From Salvelinus alpinus (Eukaryota > Chordata > Actinopteri > Salmoniformes > Salmonidae): 64,000 bases of DNA. Within the stretch, counting starts at the first letter, position 1, and the number at the start of each line of letters is the position of its first letter. The translations under genes and the position numbers were made by a program. The stretch spans positions 18,561,905 to 18,625,904 of the forward strand of contig NC_092094.1 of the NCBI RefSeq assembly GCF_045679555.1, read 5' to 3'. The notes under the pieces were generated by a model that was not told the origin of the DNA, did no database searches, and saw only the letters and a list, made by a program, of their open reading frames with translations. Shown one piece after another: positions 38,722 to 51,192 of the stretch.

Positions 38722-38900
38722 CTTCTTAGGGCTAGGCCCCTTTTTTCTCCACTTCCTGTCTGAATGAAGTGCCCAAAGTAAACTGCCTGTAGCTCAGGCC
38801 CTGAAGTCAGGATATGCATATAATTGGCACCATTGGAAAGAAAACTCTGCACATATGCCCCTGCATCTCCTTCACATCACAGGAGGGGTGAAATGAACAG
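38722..38900 (+). repeat. TTAA-family element, 5' fragment
   Basis: TTAA (38718-38721), then CTTCTTAGGGCTAGGCCCC and GATATGCATATAATTGGCAC, resembling the 5' end of this superfamily. The rest is missing. Confidence 0.5.
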
Positions 38901-39414
38901 AAATAGAATCTAGAGCCTAGTGTTAACGATTTAGCGACTGTCGCTATATTTGTCATGTCTTCAGACCTCGCCAGAGACTATTACTTGTAAAAGATGCTAG
39001 CGACAAATTCTGCTTCCAGTTGTCTCGAGTTTTATAGTATTTAGCGTCTTTTCTCACTCAATTCTGCAAATGAAGCTGTCTGTGCAACAGTCACAGCAAC
39101 TGCACACACAGGCAGAGAAGCACAAGGGGAGGGGGTAAGATGGAATCTAGCAACATTTTTCACACTCACGAGAGTGGGAGAAGCTACAGCAACGGATTGG
39201 AATGAGGAAGAAGAAGTTTGAAGGGTAAAACGGGCACAACAGAGTTTGAGAAATTCCTTGTTCCCTGACTCCAACACAGCTAATATCTAAAAGCCATCAG
39301 CAGATACTAAAAATCCACACTTAAAGGGAGATCAAACACTGTAGAGGCCTTTGAGGCATCGTAAGGTGTAACAGAAAGCAGTAGTCCCACACACGAGACA
39401 TGCAGGTGTACTAA
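38901..39414. other. Spacer, nothing recognised
   Basis: A 78-codon minus frame at 39041-39277 is not convincing. Confidence 0.35.
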
Positions 39415-39422
39415 GCTATATG

Positions 39423-39994
39423 CAGTGGTGTAAAGAACTTAAGTAGTACTTTAAAGTATCTACTTTAAAGTACTTTTTATATTTTTGATGACTTTTCCTT
39501 TTACTTCACTACATTCCTAAAGATAACAATGTACTTTTTATTCCATACATTTTACCTGACACCCAAAAGTACTCGTTACATTTTGAATGCTTTGCAGGAC
39601 AGTAAAATTGACAGATTCACACACTTATCAAGACAACTCATGGTCATCCCTTCTGCCTCTGATCTGGCGGACTCACTAAACACAAATGCATCTTTTGTAA
39701 AGGATGTGTGTTGTGTGCCCCTGGCTATCCATACATTTTAAAAACAATAACATGGTGCCGCCTGCTTTGCTTAAAAGAAGAAATTAGAAATTATTTATAC
39801 TTCTACTTTTACTTTTGATACTTAAGTATATTTTAGCAATTACATTTACTTTTGATACTTAAGTATATTTAGAACCAAAAACTTTTACTCAGGTAGTATT
39901 TTACTGGGTGACTTTAATTTTACTTGAGTAACTTCCTATTAAGGTATCTATACTTTTACTCAAGTATGACAATTGGGTACTTTTTGCACCACTG
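39423..39994. mobile_element. hAT-type MITE, 572 bp, 8-bp duplication
   Basis: Ends CAGTGGTG and CACCACTG, flanked by the perfect 8-bp duplication GCTATATG (39415-39422, 39995-40002). The interior is rich in ACTTAAGTA/TACTTTAAAGTA words near both ends. 8-bp duplications define hAT elements. No transposase. Confidence 0.92.
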
Positions 39995-40002
39995 GCTATA
40001 TG

Positions 40003-40459
40003 GAATTGTTATAAGGTCCCCTTGAAGTATAAAAAAAAAAAACATTTGGACTTACTGCTACAGTATTAGCCCATACAAACACATTGAATATCAGATTCTC
40101 TACATGGAACAACAGATAAGGATTTAACCCCTTATTTTTGGGACTAAACATATATACTTCCATACATTTCTTCAACTGGTACTGAGGACCTTCAGACAAG
40201 TCCTAGAGCAAAACGAGTCCTAGAGCAAAACGGAGAACACCATCGTATTCATGAGAGTCTCATCATTCCATAGAGGTGTCATAATAGTTTTAGGTCAAAA
40301 TCACATATGATTTTGTGAGAAGACCGATTTTCGGGATGTCTCATGATCTGACAAACACCGCTCTAGCTCTGTCACCTTTCACTGTACATGCAGAAGTGAG
40401 ACATCGGCAGATGCGGTGAATTGAGATGCATCTAATGCAAAAATACAGATATCTATAGC
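40003..40459. repeat. Dispersed repeat, left half, split by TTAA element
   Basis: 40330-40459 (CACCGCTCTAGCTCTGTCAC…ACAGATATCTATAGC) continues after the element at 42221 (ACTGACAGATTTTAATGGGG). The class is unknown. Confidence 0.45.
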
Positions 40460-40463
40460 TTAA

Positions 40464-42216
40464 CCTCTTGGAAATAGGGGGTGCCATTTCCACTTTGGGA
40501 AAAAATAGTGCCCAAATTAAACGGCCTCGTACTCTGTTCTAGATCATATGATATGCATATTATTATTATTATTGGATAGGAAACACTCTGAAGTTTCTAA
40601 AACTGTTTGAATTATATCTGTGAGTAAAACAGAACTCATTTGGCAGGCAAAGTTCCAAACAGAAAGTGAAAATTCTCTGTGACAGGCCTCGCCTATTCAA
40701 TTGCCTTGTATTTATGGATATGTATGCACTTCATACGCCTTCCACTAGATGTCAACAGGCAGTAGAACGTTGAATGAGGTGTCTAGCCTGATGTGGGACT
40801 GAATGAGAGCTTTTGGAGTGACACGTCAGCCATATTGGCAGTATTTTGCTGCGCACCTGGGAGCACCATATCATTTTCTGCAATGCGTTAGGTAGACACG
40901 AAGAAATGCTCCGTCTGGGACGTTATTGGATACATATGAGAAAAACATCATAAAGATGGATTTTCAACTGAGTTTGACCAGTTTATTCAACTTTTATTTT
41001 GACTTTTGGAATTTTGCGTTCCATGCGCCAAACGTTCATGGACACGTGAGCACCATTATGCTAGCCAAAGTTACTAATTCGACAGAAGAAATGGACATTC
41101 TAAAACAAAACTACGATTTGTGGAACTAGGACTCAAAGGTAAGATAATATTTATGATGTTATTTTGTATTTTTGTTGAATATGTGGACTCCAACATGGCG
41201 GAGAATGGCTGAGCGCTGTCTCAGATTATTGTATGCTGTGCTTTTTACTAAAGTTATTTTTTTTAAATCTAACACAGCGGTTGCATTAAGAACCAGTGTA
41301 TCTTTAATATCTGTCCAACATGTATTTTTCAGCAAAGTTTATGATGAGTTTTTCTGTTAGATTACGTGACTCTCCAAAATTTCTCCGGACAGTTTGGTGC
41401 TATTTGTGACGATGGCTGCGTTGTAAAACCCAGATTTGTAGCTATAAATATGCACATTTTCGAAAAAAACAAATGTATTGTATAACATGATGTCATAAGA
41501 CTGTTATCTGATGAAGTTGTTTAAAGGTTAGTGATTCATTTTATCTCTATTTGTGGGTTTTGTGAAAGCTATCTTTACGGTGAAAAAATGGCGTTGTGTT
41601 TTGGGCTATTGTGGTGAGCTAACATAAATATATGTTGTTTTCGCTGTAAAACACTTAATAAATCGGAAATATTGGCTGGATTCACAAGATGTTTATCTTT
41701 CATTTGCTGTACAACATGTATTTTTCATAAAAGTTTTATGATGAGTATTTATGTATTTCACGTTGCTCTCTGTAATTATTATGGCTGTTTTGGTGCCATT
41801 TGTGACTATGGCTGCAATGTAAAACTACGATTTATACCTATAAATATGCACATTTTCGAACAAAACATAAATGTATTGTATAACATGTCATAAGACTGTC
41901 AAAGGTTAGTGTTCAAAGGTTAGTGATTAATTTGATCTCTATTTGTGGGTTTTGTGAAAGCTATTTTGCGGTGAAAAAATGGCGTTGTGTGTTTGGCTAT
42001 TGTGGTGAGCTAACATAAATATATATTATGTTTTCGCTGTAAAACATTTTAAAAATCGGAAATGTTGGCTGGATTCACAAGATGTTTATCTTTCATTTGC
42101 TGTATTGGACTTGTGATTTCATGAAATTATATTATATAATATCCCTGTGGCGCTAGGCTATGCTAGTCAGCTTTTCTGATGAGGATGATCCCGGATCCGG
42201 GAGGGGGGGGTCCGTA
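40464..42216 (+). mobile_element. TTAA-flanked element, copy 2, with internal duplication
   Basis: Flanked by TTAA (40460-40463, 42217-42220) inside another repeat, which proves the insertion borders. It aligns with the 16693 copy by eye, but a ~380-bp internal segment is present twice (about 41280-41665 and 41680-42060). Terminal bases are slightly eroded (CCTCTTGG… and …GTCCGTA). No coding frame. Confidence 0.8.
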
Positions 42217-42220
42217 TTAA

Positions 42221-42524
42221 ACTGACAGATTTTAATGGGGATTTTTGTATTATGCTAATTCGATTTCCGCGGGGCACAAACATCAACTTAATATATATTT
42301 TTTAAAGGGGTACACACAAATACAAAAATTATGACTAAGGATCTACGAAAATAGTTCAAATAAACCCTATTTAATCTATAAAAACATCTGTTACAGAAAA
42401 TAGATGATTTGCAGTATATGGATCAGATGAGATTGAGGTCATTACCACTAAACAAATGAATAGGGCCTATTTAGGAGTGCCATACATTTCTTTTAACCCA
42501 TCAAGGTTGAAAACTGTTCTAGAG
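42221..42524. repeat. Dispersed repeat, right half
   Basis: Continuation of 40330-40459. AT-rich beyond about 42300, nothing else recognised. Confidence 0.4.
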
Positions 42525-42713
42525 CAGGGTTTCTCGAGCTCGGTCCTGGGGTCCCCTCTCGGTCCACGTTTATTTTTTTCCCTAGCACTACACAATGGAT
42601 TAAAATAATCAAAGCTTGATGATGAGTTGGTTATTTGAAGCAGCTGTGTAGTGCTTGGGCAATAACCAAAACGTGCATTCGGGGGGCCCCAAGACCGAGT
42701 TTGGGAAACCCTG
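42525..42713. mobile_element. Fold-back hAT-like MITE, 189 bp
   Basis: Ends CAGGGTTTCTCGAGCTCGGT and ACCGAGTTTGGGAAACCCTG are inverted. The inner arms around TAGCACTACACA and TGTGTAGTGCT also pair. Flanks TTCTAGAG and CTATAGAG look like a worn 8-bp duplication. Confidence 0.75.
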
Positions 42714-43249
42714 CTATAGAGGACACCATGCACAGCTAGGTCAGGGGAAGTACAGGAAATGTATTTAGCTGTGCCTGAACAAGCTCCATGTAAACTAATA
42801 AACAAACATTTATTGTGACCGATCCACCTCAGTTCCCAACGTCTGAGAGCACAGCCAAACAGCCTCTAGCCTCTCTCTCTGCAGGTCTACTCGTTCATTC
42901 CACCAAACTAACTTCTGCAGCTGCCTGCCTCCCTTTTCCACAAACCCCTCCCCCCTTTCCAACCCTGCTGTGATGTGGCATTCTTCTCTTGTTCAGAAAC
43001 AGAGGGACCCTTTTTCTCCACAGCTAAGCATTGGTGGTTCAGTCTTTTTGGAGCATCTACAACAACAAAAAACTCTCAAGCGATCAGTGTTGTAGAAGTG
43101 ACTCACTGAGTGGAGAAAAGAGGATAAAGCAATTTGTGTGTATTTAGCAAATGTATAGCCTTGCATATCTGTTAATATGTAAACGGCTGAACATCTTAAG
43201 ACTTAAATCACAAAATGTTACAAATACATGGGGCCAGCCATGGGGCTTG
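42714..43249. other. Unique-looking spacer
   Basis: Pyrimidine-rich patches near 42870-42960. No exon or repeat identified. Confidence 0.35.
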
Positions 43250-43373
43250 GCATGAGCATGACATGCTTACTTACGAGCCCCTAACCAACACTGCAGTTTC
43301 CAAAAAATATATGGATAAGAACAAGAGATAAAAGTAACAAGTAATTACAGAGCAGCAGTAAAAAAATAACAAT
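43250..43373 (-). mobile_element. LINE 3' tail, separated from its body by the retrovirus
   Basis: TGCTTACTTACGAGCCCC…AACAAGAGATAAAAGTAACA is the terminal part of the LINE whose next piece (TATATACAGGGGGGTGCCGG) lies at 53937, across the provirus. It ends in the CAAT duplication. Confidence 0.65.
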
Positions 43374-43795
43374 TGTCGTGGAAAATCATTTCAAATACAA
43401 CGCTTATCAGAACTTGTAAATTCAAACATGCTCTTTATTACAACTGTACAGCCAACTGGCATGTCCCCGCGGAACACACCCCGCGGAACACACACCTCCC
43501 AGCAGTCCATTTCCTATATTTATACCCACATAGTATTATGTCCATCCCCTATGAAGTCATTCACCACCATCTGCCTTCAATCAGTTTATAATGGTGGCCG
43601 GACCCTCTATCCCAGTGTGTCAACAGACCCCATGCCCCTTCCCTTCACCACTAAATCAATGCACTCTTTGTTCTAGTCTCCCCCATCCTTAGTGTGTCCA
43701 ACTGCTCCAGGCGCCTCTCTGGTATGTCCTTATTGGAATTGGCAGACTATGTCTCTTCTACCATTAGCATCCAGTTGCCTTATGTTACTACTACA
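43374..43795 (-). repeat. 3' LTR (422 bp)
   Basis: Reads TGTAGTAGTAAC…TTCCACGACA on the minus strand. Promoter-like TATAAATATAGG near 43515-43530 and AATAAAGAGC near 43433-43442 are visible, and CCCCGCGGAACACA is repeated twice in tandem at 43465-43495. It differs from the 5' LTR at about one base (43577 region) and by lacking an 81-bp U3 segment. Confidence 0.93.
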
Positions 43796-43816
43796 ATCCC
43801 CCCTCTGGGGCTATTT
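43796..43816 (-). promoter_or_regulatory. Polypurine tract
   Basis: Minus strand AGCCCCAGAGGGGGGAT directly before the 3' LTR: the expected plus-strand primer site. Confidence 0.7.
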
Positions 43817-44250
43817 AGCCACATAAATGATACAAATAAGACTTTGGGATAGTAAATGAAAATACCTATGATAAACAAGAAAATACAAAAAATAAAAACA
43901 AAGTGAAGCATATAAACCAACTAGACCAAACATCTCCAATATTCATAAGAGTAAAAGATCCAATCAGAAACATTAAAGAAAACCTAACTAGACCAAACAT
44001 TTCAACAACATCCTCCCTTGCAGACACCTACCAACCTTTGTGAAATGATTAAAGACATGGTCCATAGACACTTGTAACCGGAATACCCTCTGTCACCTAA
44101 CATGTGTTTGTAAAATGATCCTAATTTTAGAAGGCAAAACTAATTGAAAGGAAAAGAAAATATATATATGTTCATCGATATATATATAAAAATTCAAAGA
44201 AACATACAAAGAACACAAAGCATTAGGCAAAATAAAAATGCTAAACCCCA

Positions 44251-44523
44251 TTATCTAGAAGCACAGTCCTCATCCTTACAAATAAAACAATCTCCTCTTT
44301 GACACTTGGCACAGAAAAAAGGTTCCGGGTGATGGTTATGACCATCCTCATGAATTTTTGTACACCACTTGCAATTGTGACGCAAATGACACTTTTTGTG
44401 GACATGTATAAGTAAACATTCATCTGAACTGGGTAATTTAACATATACATGGAAACCATCCTTACGAAAATCGTGACACGCATGACCACCCCCCCCAATC
44501 ACTTCATAGAGACAGTTAGGGTT
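44251..44523 (-). CDS. Cys/His-rich small ORF downstream of env
   Basis: An open frame runs from just after a TGA near 44523 to TAA at 44251; the nearest start-like codon is GTG at 44502, overlapping the env stop. From that point it has 83 residues with 10 Cys and about 11 His. The C-terminal part has CAKCQRGDCFICKDEDC (C-x2-C-x4-C-x2-C-x4-C) and the middle has CHLRHNCKWC and HEDGHNHH, a zinc-binding-like arrangement. I do not recognise the family. It may be an accessory protein, a shifted C-terminal extension of env, or captured host sequence. It lacks an ATG, so translation would need splicing, frameshift or a non-AUG start. Confidence 0.5.
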   Translation of the reverse strand, partial: NPNCLYEVIGGGGHACHDFRKDGFHVYVKLPSSDECLLIHVHKKCHLRHNCKWCTKIHEDGHNHHPEPFFCAKCQRGDCFICKDEDCASR

Positions 44524-46971
44524 ACCAAAGGGCAGTCAAGAGGTCCTCCAACCGCATTGCAAGGCTTTCCATACTTATTGGTATAATTGCCTGGGCTTCC
44601 TGGTACAAGATCAATCACCACAGGAGAGTCAACTCTCATTACAGACATCTGTTTAACTGTTGTCTGAACCACAATTAACTTTACCAGGGGTATAACACAA
44701 CAAACTGCAATACCCAGAGTCAATAACCCTCCTTCCAACACGATGGCCATCCTAGCAAACATGGCTCCCCACTTTCCTAACGCTAGGTCTAACCAATCCC
44801 ATACAAGGGAGTCTAAACCAGCATTAGCCTTTACTTCTGCTCATAATCCTTTGAGTTTGTCCATAGCAATATTGGGAATAAAGGTGCAACAGTCATCCCC
44901 AAACATGACACAAACTCCACCCTTCTCCGCTAAGAGCCAATGGAGAGCCTGTCTATTTCGCCAAGTCATTTTACTGGTAGCCTGTACCTGTTCCCCCAAC
45001 GCCGTTGGAGCCGAATCAGTATAGTTAATGAACATCTGTTGGTTATAATATATATAATTAATCCACTCTAAATTTTTATTTGGTGTTATCCACAAAAACA
45101 TAGATTCAAATCCTGATTTAACTTCATCTCTTGCCTTGAACTCTCGAGGTACACCTCTAGGCTGGCCAATTGCATCAAGGTATACCTCAGGGTCTTCCTC
45201 ATACTTCCTTTTAACTCTAGAATTAACATAGTCATCGTGGGGTGATTTAATAATGGTAACCTGTTGAATTGCTCTTACTAAGACACAAAGACCAATCCAT
45301 TCATTAGGCAATACATTCAACAATTTGTTTTTTCCACACATCCAGAAATTATCCGCAATACCTCTGTCTTGATTCTTTAGCATAGTGAGAGACGGTGCAA
45401 CCTGAGTTATGTGACCACACAACCCTTTTCTATTCATAATCAACCCTTTATCATTACTTTTACGAACTCCCACATTCTCTAACACCCAAATAGTATCACT
45501 TCTACTGTGGTGTTTCCTACATCAATTCCTTCGGTGTGGTGTCTGTAAAAACATTCATATTTTCCTTCAATCACGGTACCTCTGTCTAATTGAGGTACAG
45601 TTAATTCAGTCCTAATGTTATAGGCATCACAATCATTGTCTCCCAACATGGTCTTATTCAACATAGTTATACCCCTAGTGCTTACCCAGAGCAATCCTAT
45701 ATTCTATGTCACACAAGGGAATAGAATACTTTCTATTGGTACAATGGTCCTTTGTCCAACTTACACAGTTTTTAAATGATGACAGTTCAGAAACTATTAA
45801 AAGATCAGACAAATGTGATTTTCTACACAAAATACAATTGTCCATTCTGTGTTTGTTTGCCATATACTTAGCCCATTTGTACCACTCGTTCTTCACTACT
45901 TCTTCTCGTGTGCTGTCCTTGAGTGGTTCTAATATATCTAATTCTGTCGCTTTTTCAATGTTCTTATCTTGAGGTAGATCATTAGAGTTTATCAGAAAGT
46001 TCCAAATGTCAGTAAAAAACTCCTGACTCTGATGTCTCAGGTTGCTTTGTGGGTACAGTGATCTGCTTGGTAAGGGAGGTCGATGTCATCTTAGTGGTAG
46101 CTACTGTGGTCGTCACAGCAGCCGCCACCCTTGTTGTTGTCACAGGTTCTTCCTGTTCAGGTGCAGGGGTAGGATCAATCTTAATGACCATGGTGCTACT
46201 CCCTTTGGTCACTGTTGTTCTTGCTATTTCAACTATTAATTCTTCACCTTCAACTGGTTTAATCTGATACATGATGAGCACCCTCTTGTCTTTTTCTTTG
46301 ATTAATGTCAGGTCACATCCTTTCGGATCCCAAACGACTTGTCCCTTTGTTTGGTGATGTGTCCATCCACAGAGTGCCATCTCCGGTAAGGGTTTGATCC
46401 TTATGATTGAGATAGACTTCAGTTCTCCTGCTTCTGTTATAAGTTGAGGTGGAACAGAGATTCTAACCTTGTCAGTCTTTTTGGATTGTTCGACTGATTC
46501 CTTTCTTCTCTTCCTGCTTCCACCATACATCTTGATTGTGCATTAGTCTGTTGTTTCTATACTAGCATTCACTATTACTTCTGTTATGTCAATGTCATTA
46601 TTCTTTTGTTGTTCTAACATCAATTGTCTGTAAAGAAGACCATTCAAAAGTTTAAAAGTCAATTGTGGGGAAATCCCCATTTTCTTCAGCTTGCGGGACT
46701 TTTCCTCCTCTTTCTTCACCTGAGGCTCCCTCCTCAGGCCGGACTTAACTTCCATCTGGAAGGTTTCAATTTTTAGGGAAAAGATGTTCTCATTCTGTGC
46801 CTTGTGAGGCCTCTCCTCCTCTTCTGGGTGCATTAGTCGGTGCACTTGTCGTATTTTGGCTTTCACTTCATTTGCTGTTTTCTTGGCTCCTCTCTGGCGT
46901 CTCAATCGTTTCCGCTGCTCCTGCTCCCTCCGGGCTCCCTCCTGGTGAATCAGCATCCTCTGTGTCCTCAT
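44499..46971 (-). pseudogene. Retroviral env, several frame breaks
   Basis: In order: a long charged leader frame (46971-46543), a TAA, a surface-unit frame (46530-46009, Thr/Pro-rich near its end), a shifted frame with CILC (45836-45825, the CXXC motif of covalently linked SU-TM envelopes), a second short shifted frame (45694-45479), then the TM part from 45485. TM landmarks are the furin-type RVKR (45218-45207), an immunosuppressive-domain-like helix ending in CX6CC (44912-44886), an in-frame TGA at 44843-44841, and a membrane span of ~20 hydrophobic residues (44735-44670), ending at 44499. At least three frame changes and two stops make it inactive. The type is gamma/epsilon-retroviral. 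Confidence 0.85.
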
Positions 46972-46984
46972 CTCTATGTGGTTG

Positions 46985-47185
46985 TATCCTTCTCTCTGTT
47001 GGGACTCAGCTGCAGTGGTTCAGATGGTACCACCTCTAGCTTCCTTTCACTTGGACGGCCGTTCTTGTTGCTTTGCCCACCTCATATGGTCCTTCTCTCC
47101 TCGGTTGATCCCACTTCCTCCGGAACACTCGAACGTAGACCAGATCTCCTGGTATCACTGGGAGAGGTCCTTCTGGTCCCCTTGG
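46985..47185 (-). pseudogene. Integrase C-terminal remnant
   Basis: Minus strand reads PGDLVYVRVFRRKW, then PRREGPYEVGKATRTAVQV and WYHLNHC, the SH3-like C-terminal domain of gammaretrovirus-type integrase, with two in-frame stops (TAG after KGS, TAG after HCS). The catalytic core (DDE) and zinc domain upstream are not recognisable. It overlaps the start of the env leader frame, as in simple retroviruses. Confidence 0.82.
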
Positions 47186-49949
47186 ATCATCAGACACAGA
47201 ACCTCTCGTCCTGGTTCAGGTTTCTGCCTACTTTCTGTGAGGCATTCATACTTAGAGACTTATGGCCTCTGTTCTATGATTGCACCATACATCCTCTTAC
47301 TTCCATCACTCATCACGCAACAAACTGACATTCCAGCTGAAGCTGGCGAACCCCTCTCCTTCTGTTTTCCTAGACATAAGACTTGGAAAACAACAGACAA
47401 AACATAACAGCATTGACAATGTTATGTGTTATGCATAAATATATTCATGCAAACTGAAATCTGAGACCATGACAATTCCCACTCTCTCTTTACCTGACTC
47501 TATGCCTCCAGGATACTTTTCTGCTGGACTCCACAAAAATAAAAGCCCTAAAAAGCTTCCTCATGCTTCCACCCAGTCTTCCCCTTTCGGCCCCAGGTTC
47601 TGAGAGGTGTTCCCAAATCATGTCAATTTTTACTTAGTTTCCCATCTGCTCCATTTTAACTGATAATCATGTGCATAACCTTAATCAACATGATCTCTTC
47701 TTGACGTAATTCAACACTATATATGCTTTCACATCAATTCCTTTAACATGTTTGTTTAGAGTATAATATCCTATCATCTATTCTTTTTCACATGATGCAT
47801 TAAAAAAATGAAACAAGTAGCCCCCAAACTCAACCCAGTATGTCTATAGTGGAATCTAGTCTCTCTCTCTCTCTCTCTGATTCCACGTCCTCTGTCATGG
47901 TGTTTTCAAGCTCACCCTTTATTCAGCTGGACCTCATTTCTCGTGAGACTTATGTACCCACCAAAGAGAAACATGAAGAACTTTACCACTGCAGTGTTGT
48001 AAGAAGTATACCACCAGCCTGGTGTATCTCGATGTACACTCAGTCTCCAGAATGCAGCCCAAGCCCTTCCATTTCTGGCTGTTTTTTTTCCTGAGGACAT
48101 ACACACTAACACATGGGTTATTCCCTGACAACAGACTTCCTTCTTATAGCAAGATCACTAAATCTTAATTTTTAATAACAGCCCTATGTAACCATTCTGC
48201 CTCAAATACCTGGCCTCCTGCCACAGAAATATTCATAATGATAGTCAAATGATTGTCCCTACAGCAACTGCTGTAAAATAACATATAATCATTCAAGCGT
48301 CTTCCAGTTGGATTAATATCCAATCCTAACAAAACTAAGTCATAAGTTTCTTAAACTTTTGCTCTAATGTTCAAAATGCCACCACTTATTCTTTTTACCA
48401 TATCTTTAGATATGTGAATTGTTCTATTTACTTTTAGAATTGTCCCTATATTTTACACAGCCAGCTGTCTTTCCTTTTCTGTGAATTATCTCTATTTTTA
48501 TACATAGTTTCTAGAAATAACACCCCTTCACTACCATTACCTTCTTTTATGAGTCCCCTAACCCATAACTGCCATTGTTTGATACATACTTAAAACATCC
48601 TTAAGTCAATTTATATATCATTTTTATCAGTATCAGTCCCTCCACAGGAACATATACACAACCTTATGTTCCTCAAAACAAAAATAAATTGACCAAACGA
48701 GAAAAAAAAAAAAAAAAAAAATTATAATAATTACACATTTGCAATAAATTACCACTATTTGTAATGTAATTAAACCTGGAGAAAACGTCCATCCGTGTCA
48801 TTCTATGCCCAAGTTATTGTTGGTCTCTTTCTTCTTCATCATTGGGTATCATCGCACAACAGAATACCTTTTTATTCCATTATTTTAGAAAAGTTTTATC
48901 ATTACAATTCCAATGACATTATAAAACAAAATAAACAAAAAACCTTATCTAATCTTCTGTAAGTTGTCAACCTCCTTGTCTCAGGAGTATTTTCCAGAGC
49001 TTCCCTAGGCCAATTAAATTTAAACAGTTGTATATCAAAATAACTAAACAGATCTTTTTTAAATACATTTTCCAACCCAATATTCAGGATAACAATCCTT
49101 AGTGTTTACTTTAACCTTATCTATTCAATACACATCATCCCTCCAATAATTAACATTTATACTAAACACTTTTATTACCAGTATTATCTATTTTCCCAAT
49201 AGCCTTTTTGTCTCGGTTTTTCTCTCATGAGTGGCCTGGTAATAAAAGTTCAATACCCCAATTCCTTTAATTCATAATTCACCCTGGCCCATATCATTTC
49301 AACATGTCTATTATTTGATACAGTTCACAGGTCATCAAACACAGTTGTCCCTCACTATTCAGTCGATTAGGGTGGGTATGAGCTCCACACCCACTAGTGG
49401 TGATATTCTCTCCCATGCCTTAAAGCATTCTGACGTCACCTTTCATGACAACTCCCTTATTCTACTGGTGATCTCTCAGATGAATTACAGATGATGTATT
49501 TATCAACAAAACCCTCACAGAAACCCACACTCCAATAAACCCTGTGGAGTAACTTACATCACTTTTTATATGCAGAATGAACAAAGCACATTTGTGTATT
49601 TACCCAAAGACCATAACCCCAAGGAACTGATAATTTTACCTATGAACACATGTTATATCAAAAAACAAATTCTAACCTATTCCGAATAACTTATTCAATT
49701 TAAGGGTACAACTCTTCATAATTTTCCCAGGGACATAATAGATTTTCAAAGTAATTATACAGTTTGAAAACAGTCTTGTGTCTTTTAATCATTTTATAAT
49801 TAAATCCCACCTGTTCCAACAATTTCTAGTAAAAGGTGATCAGTCTTTCACAGGAAATTCTTAGGATTCAGGGCATTTTGACACCATTAATATGTTTCCA
49901 CTCCCCTGTCTTTAGGAACAACTTAAATACATTTTAAAAAAAAAACATT

Positions 49950-50325
49950 TCCATCCTTCTGCATACCCAAATTGAAACTGAAGTGGAAAAAGCCCTTCCA
50001 ATAAATCTACTAATGCATATTCATTCCCAGTACATGGTGCACTTACTAGTAAACCATAGCCAATAGCACACAGGGACTGGACACACTTATCCAGAACTCC
50101 AATGTTGTAGCCTTATACAGATATTTTTATAGCAGCTGACTTTAACGAACTGCTTTCCACAGTAATACAGTCTCCAATGATATTTTGACCAGAGAAGATT
50201 AAACCCTTTTTTTTTTCTGGAAAAGAAAGTATACATATCGTTAATTTCACAACGTCAGCTTTTAATCTGCAAATAGTTTTTATTCCATAAACGTCTTAAC
50301 ATTTTTCAGAGAATGACGGTATAGA
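49950..50325 (-). pseudogene. Unassigned coding-like remnant in provirus
   Basis: A continuous minus-strand reading of about 125 codons with only two TAA stops. It includes RHSIPSFSEK, KADVVKLTICILSFPEK, then CVQSLCAIGYGLLVS and EYALVDLLEGLF. Composition and stop density are more protein-like than surrounding DNA. I could not match it to a retroviral domain; a decayed pol segment is one possibility. It might also be chance. Confidence 0.3.
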
Positions 50326-51192
50326 ATGTCTAACAATTAAAATTCCATCTGTACTCTACTATATGTCAAGTCAAAACGTGATCTAATACTTCTTCTTGAC
50401 CACATATAAACTGTAATCTCTATGAACCACTCATTGTTCGCTCAGAGACAATACACCGCCAAGTAAAAATTCCATTCTCACTAACCTCCAACCGATTAGT
50501 TGTTTGTTATTTTGACAAGGAAATAAACTCTCGTATATCGGCATTTCCTGCTACCGCACTAAGTTCTAGTGTCACCTTACACTAATTTTCCCCATATTCG
50601 CTATAACCATATTCAAAACAGGGAGCTATTTTCTTATTTGTGTTTAGATATTGTCAATAGTTCTACTAATCACCCGCACGTCTGCGAGGACGAGTGGAAC
50701 CACATTTGTCTTTTATAGTAATGTATTTTCTGATGATAGAATGTTACCGGGTAATGGCGTCCCCCATTATCCAGTTTTTTCATATTCAATCCGAAGTCGG
50801 TAGAACTAATGTGCGCGTCTTTCAGGGACTCCATGGCTTTTTAAAATCCCTCTATGCTAGGGAGAAACAATCATTTTCATTTTCATGCCACTATTTATTT
50901 ATTTATTTTTCCTAAATACTCCCATGTATTATACACCTTTTATTTATTATTTTTCCGAGGTAGAGCTAATCTCCTTTCCAATTAATAATTCATTAGTCAC
51001 ATCACTTAATTTCTCTTATCAAAGCCTACTCTTTATAGTACAGACATTATTTCTGAATACTACGGATGACTTAATGTCTTATTCTAGTACAGTACTTCAA
51101 ATATCACTGTGTTTTTCCCTTTACAGATATCATTATTAATTCATTTTATCCGTTTGGTTTAGTCTATTCTTATAGCTCTAATCAATTTTATG

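Noticed and set aside
46042..47407. Plus-strand frames opposite env and its leader (65-162 codons)
   Set aside because: Antisense shadows of the env/integrase coding strand.
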